DNA from: Cellvibrio sp. 79
GTDB lineage: Bacteria; Pseudomonadota; Gammaproteobacteria; Pseudomonadales; Cellvibrionaceae
DNA length: 64,000 nt
Assembly: GCA_003056245.1 (NCBI GenBank)
Contig: MVDH01000001.1
Location: 485,028 to 549,027 of the forward strand
Reading direction: 5' to 3'
Made by a program: the position numbers and the translations under genes. Position 1 is the stretch's first letter. Each line of letters begins with the position of its first letter. The notes under the pieces were generated by a model. That model was not told the origin of the DNA. It saw only the letters and a program-made list of their open reading frames with translations, and made no database searches. Of the stretch, positions 36,544-46,982 are shown piece after piece.

Positions 36544-38205
36544 CTATTGGCGTGGAATGTAAATGTGGTAATTAACCGCTTTCTCGCCCGGATCGACCAG
36601 GTCTAATGTCAAATGAACTGGTTGTTTCTGTGGCATATGGCTGCTGCCTGCTGCTTCACCGCCCAAATATTCTTTAGGGGAAAAGCGGCGTGAGGCTACT
36701 TCATTTTCGTCGATATCCGTAAACATCAGTACGAGGTCCGGATAGGGCTGATCGAAAGGTGCATTGTTCATGATCATCACGTCTACCGCTAATGCCCCTG
36801 CGGTTTCGGGGTGTTCGCGTACTACCAGGTTAAATGCACTGATCTGACGGGTGTCGACTAATGATGGAAGCTGGCATTTGAAGTAAGGACAGAGTATTGC
36901 GTAAGCCGTTCGATAAGGTTCAACACGGCTGAAATAATCAAAGCTGAACCAGGCCAATTGGGCGATTAATGCAACCAATGCTACGAGACTGAGTGCCGGC
37001 CAGAGTATCCGCTGGTACCAGCGGCGCATGCGTTTGGCAGTGAACTCTATTGGTGCTGGAATAATATTCATCAATAGGGCAGTGCGTGAGCCATCATAAG
37101 CCCGGATTTTTGGTTGGGTTTTTACCTGGCGTTTAGGTGAGTCATCGCTGGTGGTGTTGTCAGGTGTTTCGAAAAGGCTTGGGTCTAACAGCGGCTCTTC
37201 TTGAGCGGCCAGTGGGGATTTAAAGCCGCTGTGATCGGGAATGCTGGCTAATTCATCGCTCAGGACAAAATCATCGTCCGCCTTTTGGTGAGTTGTTTCT
37301 GCGGCAGGTTTTGTAGAGTCCGATTGTTCCGGTTCATCAATCAGGCTAAACATCAAGCTTGGGCTGTTTTTCGCCGGCTCTGGTTTTTTTTCAATTTCAT
37401 GAGTTGCGGGCGGCTCAGGCGTGCGCTCGGTTGCGTAAAAGTCGTCCTCTTCAGTGTTGATGACCTGGGTTCTCTGGGCTGCAAATTTAGGGGTATCGTC
37501 ACCTTCGTCATCGATCAGCATTTCCGCCCAGGATTCATCGGCGCTATGTAGTTCATCGGCATCATTCTGGTGACGGATTTTGCGTTCGAACAACGATACC
37601 TCTGCTTTAGGAGTGGTATCGATATCCATAAAGCTGTCGAACTCATAGCTTTTTGTTTCGGATTTGGTGTCATCCATGTCATCGCTAATGAGTATGTCGT
37701 CGGCTTTTTCCAACGAAGATTTATCCAGTGTGCGAATTACCGATTTTTGCGATTCCGGTTTCGGGGTTGGCTTGGCTGTTGTTACTACCGGCGCCGGGTT
37801 TATCGGAAGTGGTTTGATAGTGCTAAGTATTGCCAGTTGTTCCGGTTTATTTACTGGTGCCGGTTTTGGCGTGGCGACTTTATTTTCAGATACAACCGTT
37901 GGTTGTGTGGCTGGTTTGGATGTATTTGATGCGTCCGCTGGCTTATTGGGTAATGGCGTGTTGCCAACGGGAAGCGAGTTTTTAGCGGCTGCCGTGGGCA
38001 CTTCTGGAGCGGTATTGATTGTTTTGGATGTTTCACTGGGTTTTGCAGCAACGGGTGCAACCAGGTAATCCATTGCTTTAAAGACGTTTAGGCAGGAGCC
38101 GCAACGCACTGCGCCATTGGCTGATTGCAATTGTGTCTGGGTGATGCGAAAAGCAGTTCCACACTTGGGGCAGCGGGTGATCTGTTGGTTGCTCGCAGAG
38201 GTCAT
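36544..38205 (-). CDS. Zinc-ribbon and DUF3426 membrane protein
   Basis: A 553-residue protein in the conserved slot between prmA and dusB. The N-terminal MJ0042-type zinc ribbon has C12, C15, C35 and C38 (TRCPKCGTAF, VRCGSC). Residues about 50-370 are a long Pro/Thr/Asp/Glu-rich, probably disordered region. A single transmembrane helix lies at about 398-418 (LWPALSLVALVALIAQLAWF), followed by the DUF3426 domain (about 430-553), predicted periplasmic. The function is not established in any bacterium I know. The disordered region is unusually long. Confidence 0.85.
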   Translation of the reverse strand: MTSASNQQITRCPKCGTAFRITQTQLQSANGAVRCGSCLNVFKAMDYLVAPVAAKPSETSKTINTAPEVPTAAAKNSLPVGNTPLPNKPADASNTSKPATQPTVVSENKVATPKPAPVNKPEQLAILSTIKPLPINPAPVVTTAKPTPKPESQKSVIRTLDKSSLEKADDILISDDMDDTKSETKSYEFDSFMDIDTTPKAEVSLFERKIRHQNDADELHSADESWAEMLIDDEGDDTPKFAAQRTQVINTEEDDFYATERTPEPPATHEIEKKPEPAKNSPSLMFSLIDEPEQSDSTKPAAETTHQKADDDFVLSDELASIPDHSGFKSPLAAQEEPLLDPSLFETPDNTTSDDSPKRQVKTQPKIRAYDGSRTALLMNIIPAPIEFTAKRMRRWYQRILWPALSLVALVALIAQLAWFSFDYFSRVEPYRTAYAILCPYFKCQLPSLVDTRQISAFNLVVREHPETAGALAVDVMIMNNAPFDQPYPDLVLMFTDIDENEVASRRFSPKEYLGGEAAGSSHMPQKQPVHLTLDLVDPGEKAVNYHIYIPRQ

Positions 38206-38383
38206 ACATCAAGGCCCTATTAACCACTTTTAAGTAGGTCGCTTTATTAATTGGAAAGCGGCTTCAAATTATTATTTAGACCAGACAGTGTAACTATCAA
38301 GAGACGTGCGGTAAATTCCAGCGACAGTCGGCTATGGTTGTCTCCATCAACAATGCCAACTGCCTCACTTTTATCTGACTATA

Positions 38384-39268
38384 TTACTGGCGAATTTTCG
38401 TTGCTGTTAAGCGTACCCACTCTTCCTGCTCAGCAACCGGATCAAAATCGAACCAGGGTTCGTAAGCGGCCATTACTGTTTTGGCTTGTATCGCCAGGAT
38501 TCCAGACAGGCAGAGCTTGCCGCCCACTTTGGTCATTGCATTGAGTGCGGGCGCCAATTCGGCGAGTGGTCCGGCAAGAATATTGGCTAGCATCACATCC
38601 ACCTGCGTCCTTGGGCAATCTGGTGGCAAGTAAACCGGCATGACATCCTCGGGCAAATTATTGCGTTTGGCATTTTCCGTTGTGGCCAGCAAAGCTTGCG
38701 GATCAATATCCACACCAATTACTTTTTTTGCGCCGAGTAATAAAGTCGCTATACCGAGAATGCCGGAGCCGCAGCCGTAATCCACCACCTCAAGATTGGT
38801 GAAGTCTTGCTGATCAATCCATTGCATGCATAAAAAAGTGGTGGGGTGTGTGCCGGTACCGAAGGCCAGGCCTGGGTCGAGCATCAGGTTTACCTTTTCC
38901 GGCTCGGGCGGTTGTTGCCAACTGGGGCAAATCCACAGGCGTTCGCCACAGCGAATTGCGTGGTAATTCGCCATCCATTCGCGTTCCCAATCTTTATCTT
39001 CGAGCTGTTCCCAATGATGTTCCGGAAGTGGATTACCGAAGCGGCGCTCAGCTAATGTGATGGTTTTTTCGGTATCGATTTCCGCATCAAATAAGCCAGT
39101 CATTTTCACGCTGTCCCATAGCGGCGTTTCGCCAAGACCGGGTTCGAGAATGGGCTGATCGGCGTTGTCTTGCAAAGTAACGGATGCGGCGCCGCAGGCG
39201 AGTAATGAATCTTCAAGTGATTCCACATAGCGACGCGAGGTAATAATTTTAAGTTGCAGCCAGGGCAT
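38384..39268 (-). CDS. prmA: Ribosomal protein L11 methyltransferase
   Basis: A 294-residue SAM-dependent enzyme that trimethylates L11. The N-terminal domain MPWLQLKIITSRRYVESLED is family-specific; the SAM-binding motifs are LDPGLAFGTGTHPTT and VVDYGCGSGILGIATLLLGA, with VDIDPQAL following. Length matches E. coli PrmA (293). It lies downstream of accC on the same strand after a gap that contains an inverted repeat. Confidence 0.97.
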   Translation of the reverse strand: MPWLQLKIITSRRYVESLEDSLLACGAASVTLQDNADQPILEPGLGETPLWDSVKMTGLFDAEIDTEKTITLAERRFGNPLPEHHWEQLEDKDWEREWMANYHAIRCGERLWICPSWQQPPEPEKVNLMLDPGLAFGTGTHPTTFLCMQWIDQQDFTNLEVVDYGCGSGILGIATLLLGAKKVIGVDIDPQALLATTENAKRNNLPEDVMPVYLPPDCPRTQVDVMLANILAGPLAELAPALNAMTKVGGKLCLSGILAIQAKTVMAAYEPWFDFDPVAEQEEWVRLTATKIRQ

Positions 39269-39296
39269 AGGTTTTAATTCTTGATAATTGATTGTT

Positions 39297-39401
39297 CGTA
39301 GGGGTGCGATTTATCGCGCCCAATATTTTGTCTGTTAGGAATAATGGGTGCAAATTATCGATGGCGCAATGTAAAAGGGCGCGATAAATCGCGCCCCTAC
39401 G
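39297..39401. repeat. 105-base inverted-repeat element between accC and prmA
   Basis: The left arm (39297-39321) and right arm (39377-39401) are 25 bases each and match in 24 positions as reverse complements; both contain CGATTTATCGCGCCC. The 55 bases between are AT-richer and contain a further weak copy of the arm (39355-39366). This has the look of a dispersed MITE/REP-type element. Confidence 0.75.
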
Positions 39402-39420
39402 GATCGAAAACCAACGATTT

Positions 39421-40761
39421 TTATTCGGCAAGTTTCTTTTCCAGATAATGGATATTCACACCGCCTTTACGGAAGGCTTCATCGCGCACCAGCATTTGCT
39501 GCAGTGGGATGTTGGTGCGAATACCATCAACGATGGTTTCGTCCAGCGCGTTGCGCATACGGTTCAATGCGATTTCGCGCGTATCACCGTAAGTAATGAT
39601 TTTCGCGATCATTGAATCATAGTTAGGTGGAACCGAGTAACCGTTGTACAAGTGCGAATCCACGCGCACACCCAAGCCGCCAGGTGCATGGAATCCTTTT
39701 ACCAGGCCGGGGCAGGGCATAAAGGTTTTTGGATCTTCAGCGTTGATGCGGCACTCAAAGGAATGGCCACGAATAACCACATCGGATTGCTTGATCGATA
39801 GCGGCAAACCGGAACAAACACGAATTTGCTCTTTGATCAAATCAATGCCGGTCACCATTTCTGATACCGGGTGCTCTACCTGGATACGGGTATTCATCTC
39901 GATAAAATAGAAGCGGCCATCTTCGTACAAAAACTCAAATGTACCGGCGCCTTTGTATTTGATATCGATACAGGCTTTCACGCAGGCAGCGTAAGTCGCC
40001 TCACGTACCTCCTGCGGAATGCCGGGTGCAGGAGCCTCTTCCAATACTTTTTGGTGGCGACGTTGCAGTGAGCAATCGCGATCACCCAAATGGATGGCGC
40101 TGCCCTGTCCATCAGACAGAATTTGCACTTCCACGTGACGTGGATTTTGCAGGAATTTTTCCATATACACAGTGCCATCACCAAACGCTGCTTTGGCTTC
40201 ACCCTGGGTAATTTGGATTGAATTGATCAGCGCCGCTTCGGTGTGTACAACGCGCATACCGCGACCGCCGCCACCGGCAGCTGCTTTAATAATGATTGGA
40301 TAACCAATGCGCTTGGCAATTGCATGGCATTCTTCCTCGTCTTCAGGCAGTGGGCCGTCAGAGCCTGGAACGGTGGGGACGCCCGCTTTTTTCATCGCTT
40401 TAATAGCTTCAACTTTATCGCCCATCATGCGGATTACATCCGGATCCGGACCAATAAATGTGAAACCACTTTTTTGGACGCGCTCAGCGAAGTCTGCATT
40501 TTCGGCGAGGAAACCATAGCCGGGATGAACGGCTTGCGAGTCGGTAATTTCCATCGCAGCGATAATCGCTGGAACATTCAAATAACTTTTGGGTGACGGG
40601 TTGGGGCCGATACATACCGACTCATCCGCCAGGCGCACGTGTTTCAAATCGCGGTCGATTTGGGAGTGGACAGCAACAGTTTTGATGCCCATCTCCTTGC
40701 AGGCGCGCAGTACACGCAACGCGATTTCGCCGCGGTTGGCGATCAGAATTTTATCAAACAT
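39421..40761 (-). CDS. accC: Acetyl-CoA carboxylase, biotin carboxylase subunit
   Basis: A 446-residue ATP-grasp enzyme that carboxylates the biotin on AccB in the first step of fatty-acid synthesis. It begins [21 protein letters not shown] and contains the ATP-binding [14 protein letters not shown] and the catalytic stretch [16 protein letters not shown]. It follows accB by 26 bases in the conserved aroQ-accB-accC operon. Confidence 0.98.
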   Translation of the reverse strand: MFDKILIANRGEIALRVLRACKEMGIKTVAVHSQIDRDLKHVRLADESVCIGPNPSPKSYLNVPAIIAAMEITDSQAVHPGYGFLAENADFAERVQKSGFTFIGPDPDVIRMMGDKVEAIKAMKKAGVPTVPGSDGPLPEDEEECHAIAKRIGYPIIIKAAAGGGGRGMRVVHTEAALINSIQITQGEAKAAFGDGTVYMEKFLQNPRHVEVQILSDGQGSAIHLGDRDCSLQRRHQKVLEEAPAPGIPQEVREATYAACVKACIDIKYKGAGTFEFLYEDGRFYFIEMNTRIQVEHPVSEMVTGIDLIKEQIRVCSGLPLSIKQSDVVIRGHSFECRINAEDPKTFMPCPGLVKGFHAPGGLGVRVDSHLYNGYSVPPNYDSMIAKIITYGDTREIALNRMRNALDETIVDGIRTNIPLQQMLVRDEAFRKGGVNIHYLEKKLAE

Positions 40762-40787
40762 GGACCGAATCCTCTGTTAGGTAGCGG

Positions 40788-41255
40788 TTAAACAATCGTT
40801 ACCAGAGGTTGGTCGAACTCAACGGGGTTGCCGTCTTCCACCAGAATGGCTTCAATCACACCGGATTTATCGGCTTCGATTTGATTCATCATTTTCATCG
40901 CTTCAATGATGCAGATTACATCGCCCGCTTTAACGGTTTTACCTACTTCGATGAATGATGGCGAGCCAGGGCTTGGTGAACGGTAGAAGGTTCCTACCAT
41001 CGGTGACTTGACTACGTGGCCAGCAAACGCTGGTGCAGCTGCAGCGGCAGGTGTTGCAACCGGTGCGGCTGCTACGGGCGCGGCAGCGACTGGTGCAGCA
41101 GGTGCAGCAAACGCCGGTGCCGGAGCACTGAAATATTGGGTGGTGCCGCTATTACGGGCAATACGTACAGATTCTTCGCCTTCTTTGATTTCCAACTCAC
41201 CGATGTTGGATTCCTCCAGCAGTTCGATCAGTTTTTTAATTTTGCGAATATCCAT
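40788..41255 (-). CDS. accB: Acetyl-CoA carboxylase, biotin carboxyl carrier protein
   Basis: A 155-residue carrier. The N-terminal [21 protein letters not shown] is typical, an Ala/Pro-rich linker occupies about 44-78, and the biotinyl domain carries the modified Lys121 in EAMKMMNQ. It lies between aroQ and accC on the same strand. The Ala-rich linker produces spurious open frames on the other strand. Confidence 0.98.
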   Translation of the reverse strand: MDIRKIKKLIELLEESNIGELEIKEGEESVRIARNSGTTQYFSAPAPAFAAPAAPVAAAPVAAAPVATPAAAAAPAFAGHVVKSPMVGTFYRSPSPGSPSFIEVGKTVKAGDVICIIEAMKMMNQIEADKSGVIEAILVEDGNPVEFDQPLVTIV

Positions 41256-41305
41256 GGTGTCCTCTCTGGCAACAAGTTGTTGTAATGGAATAGTTGGGTA
41301 AACGT

Positions 41306-41743
41306 TTATTTCACGAGTTTGAATGCGGCCTGAAGCGCCAGTTCATAACTGGTAGTTCCAAATCCGCAGATGACGCCCTGGGCGACATCGGAAAAATAAG
41401 AATGGTGGCGAAACGCCTCGCGCTTATGCACGTTGGATAAATGAACTTCAATGAACGGGATATTAACACCGAGCAATGCATCGCGCAGCGCAACGCTGGT
41501 GTGGGTAAAGGCGGCAGGGTTGATGATGATGAAATCGACCCCTTCCTTGCGCGCATCATGGATGCGATCAATCAATTCATATTCAGCATTGCTTTGCAGG
41601 GTTTGCAGGTGATGTCCGGCATTCTGTGCGGTTTGCGTCAGGGTACGATTGATGTCTTCAAGCGTAGTTGCACCATAGATCTCTGGTTCGCGCAGCCCTA
41701 GCAGGTTTAGATTGGGGCCGTGAAGTACCAAAATGGTTGCCAT
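41306..41743 (-). CDS. aroQ: Type II 3-dehydroquinate dehydratase
   Basis: A 145-residue shikimate-pathway enzyme. It has [20 protein letters not shown] (active-site loop with Tyr), [18 protein letters not shown] and [19 protein letters not shown], all family signatures. It is first in the aroQ-accB-accC operon, so the promoter is expected in the 342 bases upstream. Confidence 0.97.
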   Translation of the reverse strand: MATILVLHGPNLNLLGLREPEIYGATTLEDINRTLTQTAQNAGHHLQTLQSNAEYELIDRIHDARKEGVDFIIINPAAFTHTSVALRDALLGVNIPFIEVHLSNVHKREAFRHHSYFSDVAQGVICGFGTTSYELALQAAFKLVK

Positions 41744-42085
41744 TGACAGTGTTCCTGCGGTTATTTTCTGCTTTATGTTGCGATTTTAGCCAATTGGTTG
41801 CTATTTGTTGCAATTTGGTTAAATCGCCCATCCGGGGAATTCAAAGTGAAGGGAGTTTGCCGCAAAAAAAAGGTTATGTCCACGATGACGGCAAAATTTT
41901 ATTCAGATGGCAGAAAATCGCTGCAAGATTGCAGAAGTTAGTTACCTAAGGAGTAAAAATTTCGGCGCAAATAGCCATTTTTTCCGATTATCCCCGCATC
42001 TTGCCAACCTGTTAGCGGCAAGATTGGGGAAGTTTCGCTAAAAAGCATCAAAATGTTCTTAAAATCGTCAAAAATCATCGATTTG
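41744..42085. promoter_or_regulatory. Intergenic region between dsbD and aroQ-accBC
   Basis: 342 bases without a supportable gene. It should hold the aroQ-accBC promoter (minus strand) and the dsbD 3' end. A hairpin TCTTGCC/GGCAAGA lies near 41999-42023 without a T tract. A repeated GTTGC-rich stretch (41778-41819, TTGCTATTTGTTGCAATTTGG) lies near the aroQ start. Nothing else is recognised. Confidence 0.35.
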
Positions 42086-43882
42086 CTAGTTTTTTTCACC
42101 TTTTAATGTGCTAACTAATAAATCTTTCGTCAAAAGTTGCGGCAAAATTTCTGCCTTACCGGTGTGGTTAGCCGGAAACCAAAGATATAAAGGCACGCCA
42201 CTGCGACCATATCCTTGTAGGAGTTCAGTGATTTTGGGGTCAGTATTAGTCCAATCGCCTTTGATTGTCGCGATATTCATTCTATCGAAGGTTTCTTCTA
42301 CGGCGGCTGTATGTAATGCGATTCGCTCATTTGCCAAGCAGGTAAGGCACCAATCGGCAGTGAGATTGATGAAAACTGGCCGACCCTGTGCCCGTAATTC
42401 GGCCACTAATTCCGGTGTATAAGCTTGCCAACGCCCGTTATTTTCCGCTTGCTGATTTTGCCCTTGGGTTTTGAATGGCAGGCTGATGGCGGCAATCCAG
42501 CTTAATGCAATCAACGCACGGCGAATCCATTGCCAGATCCCACCGGATTCGCGCCCAAGCAACCAGAAACCAAAGGCGATAAGCACAGCACCTGCTGCTA
42601 GTGCCGCCATACCATTTACACTTGTTTGGCGACCATAAACCCACAACAACCAAATGGCACTCAGGTACAACGGGAAGGCGAGGAATTGTTTAAGGTTGTC
42701 CATCCACGCACCGGGTTTCGGCAGTCGCTGGGCCAATGCCGGCAAATAGCAGAGCAATAACAGCGGTAGCGCCATGCCAAATCCCAATGCTGCAAACACG
42801 GCGATGCAAACATACGCGGGTTGTGTGAGTGCGAAACCTAACGCGGTGCCCATAAATGGCGCTGTGCACGGGCTGGCAACGACAGCGGCGAGTACACCAG
42901 TGAAAAAGGAACCACTTAAACCGGATTTTTGCGTAAGCCCCTGGCCCGCGCCCATCAAGCTGGTGCCAAAATTAATCAGCCCGGACATGCTCAGGCCCAT
43001 CACAAAGAATAAATAGGCGAGGGCTGCAATTAGTCCAGGCGATTGCAATTGAAAGCCCCAGCCAATGGCTTCGCCACCTTTGCGCGCGATCAATAAGGCA
43101 ATGGCAAATCCAACAAAGCACGCGATTATCCCGAGTGTATAAACCCAGCCGTGGATTGCGAGGCGTGCGCGATCCGCCGCCGCCAAGCTCATGACTTTAA
43201 TAGACAGCACCGGAAATACGCAGGGCATAAGGTTAAGGATGGTGCCACCCAGGATCGCCAATAAAATTGCCTGTAATAACCAGCCGGATTCGGTTGCGGG
43301 TGCTGTGTTTGGTGTTTCTGTCGCTGGTACGTCTGTGGTTGGTGGTGTTGATGTTGGCGCTGCTGCCGTTTGTTCAACAACCAATGCATTGGCTGGATCT
43401 ACCGAGAGGGTCTTCTTTTGTGGGGGATAACAAAGTCCTGCATCGGCACAGCCCTGGAATTCGAGCTTAAGGATAAAAGGCTTATTAATTGTGCTCAGGT
43501 CGAAACTGGCGGTAACTTCATGGTAGTGCACCATGGTTTCCCGCTCGAACAACTCGTCGTATTTCATCTTTCCCGGAGTGTAGCCCGGTGTGAGGGTGAC
43601 TCCTTCGTCCGCCTTGAATTTGAATCGCTCTTCGTACAAGTAATAGCCATCGGCAATTTTCCAATGCAAAACCAGTTTGCCTTGATCAATGGTGTATTCC
43701 GGAATAAATGCCTGAGCTACAGGTAAAAATTCATCCTGCGCTGCGATCTTATTTTCCAGCGATACCGGTGATTGGTTGAGATTCTGGTTTTTTGGTGCAA
43801 AAAGATCATCGGCCGCAACCGCTGAAAAACAGGTAATTAACAGCACGGATTGCAAGGCGAGGGAAATCAAGCGTGAAAGCAT
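42086..43882 (-). CDS. dsbD: Thiol:disulfide interchange protein DsbD
   Basis: A 598-residue inner-membrane protein that passes electrons from cytoplasmic thioredoxin to the periplasm. The signal peptide is about 1-24. The N-terminal periplasmic domain (about 45-155) carries the Cys pair in CADAGLCYPP. The membrane domain (about 200-450) has eight helices with Cys in LMPCVFP and ASPCTAPF. The C-terminal thioredoxin-like domain carries DWCLTCLANE near residue 510. Partners would be DsbC and cytochrome c maturation proteins. Confidence 0.95.
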   Translation of the reverse strand: MLSRLISLALQSVLLITCFSAVAADDLFAPKNQNLNQSPVSLENKIAAQDEFLPVAQAFIPEYTIDQGKLVLHWKIADGYYLYEERFKFKADEGVTLTPGYTPGKMKYDELFERETMVHYHEVTASFDLSTINKPFILKLEFQGCADAGLCYPPQKKTLSVDPANALVVEQTAAAPTSTPPTTDVPATETPNTAPATESGWLLQAILLAILGGTILNLMPCVFPVLSIKVMSLAAADRARLAIHGWVYTLGIIACFVGFAIALLIARKGGEAIGWGFQLQSPGLIAALAYLFFVMGLSMSGLINFGTSLMGAGQGLTQKSGLSGSFFTGVLAAVVASPCTAPFMGTALGFALTQPAYVCIAVFAALGFGMALPLLLLCYLPALAQRLPKPGAWMDNLKQFLAFPLYLSAIWLLWVYGRQTSVNGMAALAAGAVLIAFGFWLLGRESGGIWQWIRRALIALSWIAAISLPFKTQGQNQQAENNGRWQAYTPELVAELRAQGRPVFINLTADWCLTCLANERIALHTAAVEETFDRMNIATIKGDWTNTDPKITELLQGYGRSGVPLYLWFPANHTGKAEILPQLLTKDLLVSTLKGEKN

Positions 43883-44096
43883 AATCGTGTTTCTTTGTTG
43901 TAATGGTGAGTACCGGATGCCGGATCGGCCGAGTTACAGTAACATACGCGACCCTATGGACACTGGGCAATGCCTTTCATTCCCGAAAAGTCGCCATTCC
44001 GTAAGATTTTTATCCGCACTTCTATTTTTGTTATAAAGCGATCATTCGCTGCGGGAATTTCCGCAACAAATGTTGTTTTGCCAAGAGATGTTTTCT

Positions 44097-44828
44097 ATGT
44101 TCAGTATTGTTGTTCGCTTGTGTGTATTGGCTTTGGTTAGCTTGGGATTGGCTGGCTGCCAGGCTAATTTATGGAAGAAAAAGGAACCATTGCCACCGCC
44201 TGCGCCAGCTCCGGTAATACAAGCACCGGCACCGCTCACCAAAGACCAGCAGGCGGCGAAATTGTTGATCCTGAATGGCGAATATACGCTCTCGCAAAAC
44301 CAGTTGCTTACGCCTGCAAATGACAATGCGTTTGATTATTTTCGGGCAGCGTTAAAACTGGATCCAAATAATTCACGTGCAAAAGGCGGCTTGCAGGGAA
44401 TCGTCATGCGTTACGTGGATCTGGCCCGCCAGGCGGCAGCGCGTGGTAATTATTCGCAAGCGACTACGATGTTGAACAATGCCCGCGTCGTGGACCCGGA
44501 TAATTTATTGATCAAGGAGGTGTCTGCTGGAATTTCCGATCAAATCCGTTTAGCTCCGCCGGTCGAGCCTTATCGCGGCGGGTCCAATGAGTTTTTATTG
44601 AATGCCGATTTGCTTGGCAAAGAAGATCCACAAATACTGGCAAAACTTGGTGAAATCGCCCGTAAGTTAAAAGAAACCAATACGCTCGCCATTATTATTG
44701 CGCGTACCGATGTGGAAGGGCGCTGGATTTACCAGAAAATGCGCGAAGCGGTACCAGGTCATCGCGTGCGTGGGGATATAAAACTGGGTAGCCCGGCACG
44801 CGTGCAATTGGTTCCGATTGCACAATAA
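44097..44828 (+). CDS. TPR-containing lipoprotein of unknown function
   Basis: A 243-residue lipoprotein from the ATG at 44097; ATGs at 44070 and 44088 are in frame but the signal sequence MFSIVVRLCVLALVSLGLAGC begins here. The lipobox LAGC is at about residues 18-21. A Pro-rich linker follows, then tetratricopeptide-like helices (about 60-150; DYFRAALKLDPNNSRAKGGL). The C-terminal part (about 165-243) resembles a small alpha/beta domain (NTLAIIIARTDVEGRWIYQKM). No partner gene is evident. Confidence 0.65.
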   Translation: MFSIVVRLCVLALVSLGLAGCQANLWKKKEPLPPPAPAPVIQAPAPLTKDQQAAKLLILNGEYTLSQNQLLTPANDNAFDYFRAALKLDPNNSRAKGGLQGIVMRYVDLARQAAARGNYSQATTMLNNARVVDPDNLLIKEVSAGISDQIRLAPPVEPYRGGSNEFLLNADLLGKEDPQILAKLGEIARKLKETNTLAIIIARTDVEGRWIYQKMREAVPGHRVRGDIKLGSPARVQLVPIAQ

Positions 44829-44834
44829 GATCAA

Positions 44835-44869
44835 GGCCCTATCATTTCTTTTTTAGCAATGATAGGGCC
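44835..44869. terminator. Long hairpin after the TPR lipoprotein gene
   Basis: GGCCCTATCATT (44835-44846) and AATGATAGGGCC (44858-44869) are exact reverse complements, 12 bp, with an 11-base loop. There is no T tract on the plus side, so it may act as an mRNA 3' barrier rather than a classic terminator. Confidence 0.6.
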
Positions 44870-45095
44870 ATACCTCGGTCAATATTTTCACCCGTTGAAC
44901 AGTTTTTGCTCATCCCCGCCGCTGTCAGTTTTAATTCCTCACCCTTCATATATTAAATTTCCGCTACCGGCGTTCGATTTTGGGTATCCAGAATTGCGAT
45001 AAGCCAAACATTTGCTATACCCAATCTCAGGCGAGGAGGTTTTCGGGGTGGATGTGGGCCTTGCCAAGACCATATGAGATGCAAGCGAGGGTATT

Positions 45096-45917
45096 GTGGA
45101 GCTTAAAAATTTAATTGATAACGCACAAAAGTTGCCGAATATTCCTAAAGTGGTGCAGGAGTTGATCGAAAGCTTTGGCGATGAAAATATTAATAATGAG
45201 ACTATTGCGAAAAAAATCAGCGCTGACCAGGTGTTGACAGCCAAGGTGCTGCGGGCGGCTAACTCGGCGCATTACGGCGGTAATCGCAAAGTGGGTTCGG
45301 TGAATGATGCAGTATTTATTCTTGGATTTAATGCGGTACGCACATTGGTGTTAGCGTCGGGAATGACGGGCGCTTTTAAAGCACCGGAAGGTTTTGATTT
45401 GCCTGCTTTCTGGCATAACAGTTTTGCAGTGGCGGCGACCTGTAAATGGCTCGCGAAATTTTCTAAAGATGACGCAGAAACCGCGTTTACTTGCGGCATG
45501 ATCCATAACATTGGTGAGCTGCTAATTCATATCCTGTTGCCGGAAGAGTGCAAAGAGATCCAGAAAGTTGTGGATCGTGGCGGGCGTAATTCCGACATCG
45601 AAAAAAATGTACTCGGATTTAATTTTCCAGAGGCGGGCGCGGAATTGGCGAATCGCTGGAAGTTTCCCGATGCAATTGTGGCTGGCATCCGCTACCAGTT
45701 GAATCCGTTAACGGCTCCTGAGTTTTCACGTTTTGCAGCGTTAATTAACATCGCTGATTACATAGTCCATGTGCATGAAAAAGGTAATGATGCGGAATTG
45801 CTGGCTAATTTCCCTAATGAGCTGGCGACCAAATTGGGAATCAACCTGGTGAAATTGGCAGAGAAAATTGATGAGACTAACGATTTAATGGGCGGCTTTG
45901 ACGAGCTGATTCACTAA
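45096..45917 (+). CDS. HDOD-domain signalling protein
   Basis: A 273-residue single-domain HDOD protein starting at a GTG with GCGAGG about 9 bases upstream. The domain spans about residues 10-215 (QKLPNIPKVVQELIESFG, ISADQVLTAKVLRAANSAHYGG, FILGFNAVRTLVLAS, TCGMIHNIGELLIHILLP). HDOD proteins occur in regulation of motility, biofilm and cyclic-di-GMP output but usually lack enzymatic residues. No partner gene is adjacent. Confidence 0.88.
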   Translation: MELKNLIDNAQKLPNIPKVVQELIESFGDENINNETIAKKISADQVLTAKVLRAANSAHYGGNRKVGSVNDAVFILGFNAVRTLVLASGMTGAFKAPEGFDLPAFWHNSFAVAATCKWLAKFSKDDAETAFTCGMIHNIGELLIHILLPEECKEIQKVVDRGGRNSDIEKNVLGFNFPEAGAELANRWKFPDAIVAGIRYQLNPLTAPEFSRFAALINIADYIVHVHEKGNDAELLANFPNELATKLGINLVKLAEKIDETNDLMGGFDELIH

Positions 45918-45959
45918 GTCGGGTTATTAAAGGCTAACTACAACGACGGTGAGAGTCGA

Positions 45960-45990
45960 AGGCCCGCAATAATATGCGGGCCTTTTTTAT
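45960..45990. terminator. Terminator between the HDOD gene and dusC
   Basis: AGGCCCGCA and TGCGGGCCT form a perfect stem with a 7-base loop, then six T. It lies between convergent genes. Confidence 0.9.
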
Positions 45991-46010
45991 TGTGTGATTG
46001 CGCTGCAAGT

Positions 46011-46982
46011 TTATTGGGTAGTTGCTCCGCAAGCGGCCAATGCTTCCTGGAAACAGGCATCCAATTCCGGAGGTGTGGTTTTACGTTTTATCGCCTCAAA
46101 AAATACACTGGCTTGCGGATATTGGCGGCTTAAATACATAAGCCATTGTTTTACCCGGTTGCCACAGTTGCGTTCGCAATACAGCGGAGTGGTGAGACGA
46201 TAATAGTCGTAGAGCATGGTGCAGATTTCTGGCCATGTCAGTGGTGTGTAATCTTCATTATTAAGATGTGCTTTGATTTGCCGGGCGAGGTCCGGGCAGG
46301 ACAACAGGCCGCGGCCCAACATTACGTCCGCACCACCTGATTGCTCGCGGCAGCGCAGATAATCTTCCACTGTCCAGATCTCCCCGTTGGCGATCACCGG
46401 AATTGTTAATTCAGCGCGAATATCGGCAATGTAATGCCAGTAAGCGGGCGGTTTGTAGCCATCGGCTTTGGAGCGGGCATGTACGGTAAGTTCATTGGCA
46501 CCGGCAGCTTGTACGGCGCGGGCGTTGTCCAGGTAACTGCTGCGATCTTCATAGCCCAGACGGATTTTTGCAGTGACCGGGATTTCAGCGGGAACCGCAT
46601 CGCGCACGGCTTTGATTATCGTGTAAACGCGATCCGGGGTGCGCAGCAAGCAAGCGCCCCCTTCGTGGGAATTTACGGTTTTGGCCGGGCAGCCAAAATT
46701 CAGATCGATTGCTTTGGCTCCATAATTAACCAGTTCCAATGCATTGATCGCCATAGGTTCAGGTTTGCTACCTAATAGTTGCACTCGCACTGGCGTACCG
46801 TTGGGGGTGTTGCATCCGCTTTCCAGTTCGGGAGCGAACTTATAAAAGACTTTATAAGGAAGCTTTTGGTCAGTAACGCGGATAAACTCGGTGACGCAGC
46901 CATCCAGCCCGCCAATGCGGGTTAGGATATCGCGTACGTGGTGTTCAACAACGCCCTCCATCGGGGCCAACATAATTCTCAT
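46011..46982 (-). CDS. dusC: tRNA-dihydrouridine(16) synthase
   Basis: A 323-residue FMN enzyme. The start at 46982 (MRIMLAPMEGVVEHHVRDIL) fits the family; the longer frame does not. It has the catalytic Cys98 in LNFGCPAKTV, then VTAKIRLGYED and VIANGEIWTVEDY. It is a DusC-type paralogue of the dusB product in the same window. It is divergent from the SrmB-like helicase gene, about 130 bases away. Confidence 0.94.
   Translation of the reverse strand: MRIMLAPMEGVVEHHVRDILTRIGGLDGCVTEFIRVTDQKLPYKVFYKFAPELESGCNTPNGTPVRVQLLGSKPEPMAINALELVNYGAKAIDLNFGCPAKTVNSHEGGACLLRTPDRVYTIIKAVRDAVPAEIPVTAKIRLGYEDRSSYLDNARAVQAAGANELTVHARSKADGYKPPAYWHYIADIRAELTIPVIANGEIWTVEDYLRCREQSGGADVMLGRGLLSCPDLARQIKAHLNNEDYTPLTWPEICTMLYDYYRLTTPLYCERNCGNRVKQWLMYLSRQYPQASVFFEAIKRKTTPPELDACFQEALAACGATTQ

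Noticed and set aside
41008-41301. Ala/Gly-rich frame opposite accB
   Set aside because: Produced by the Ala/Pro-rich linker of accB read in reverse; no start signals.
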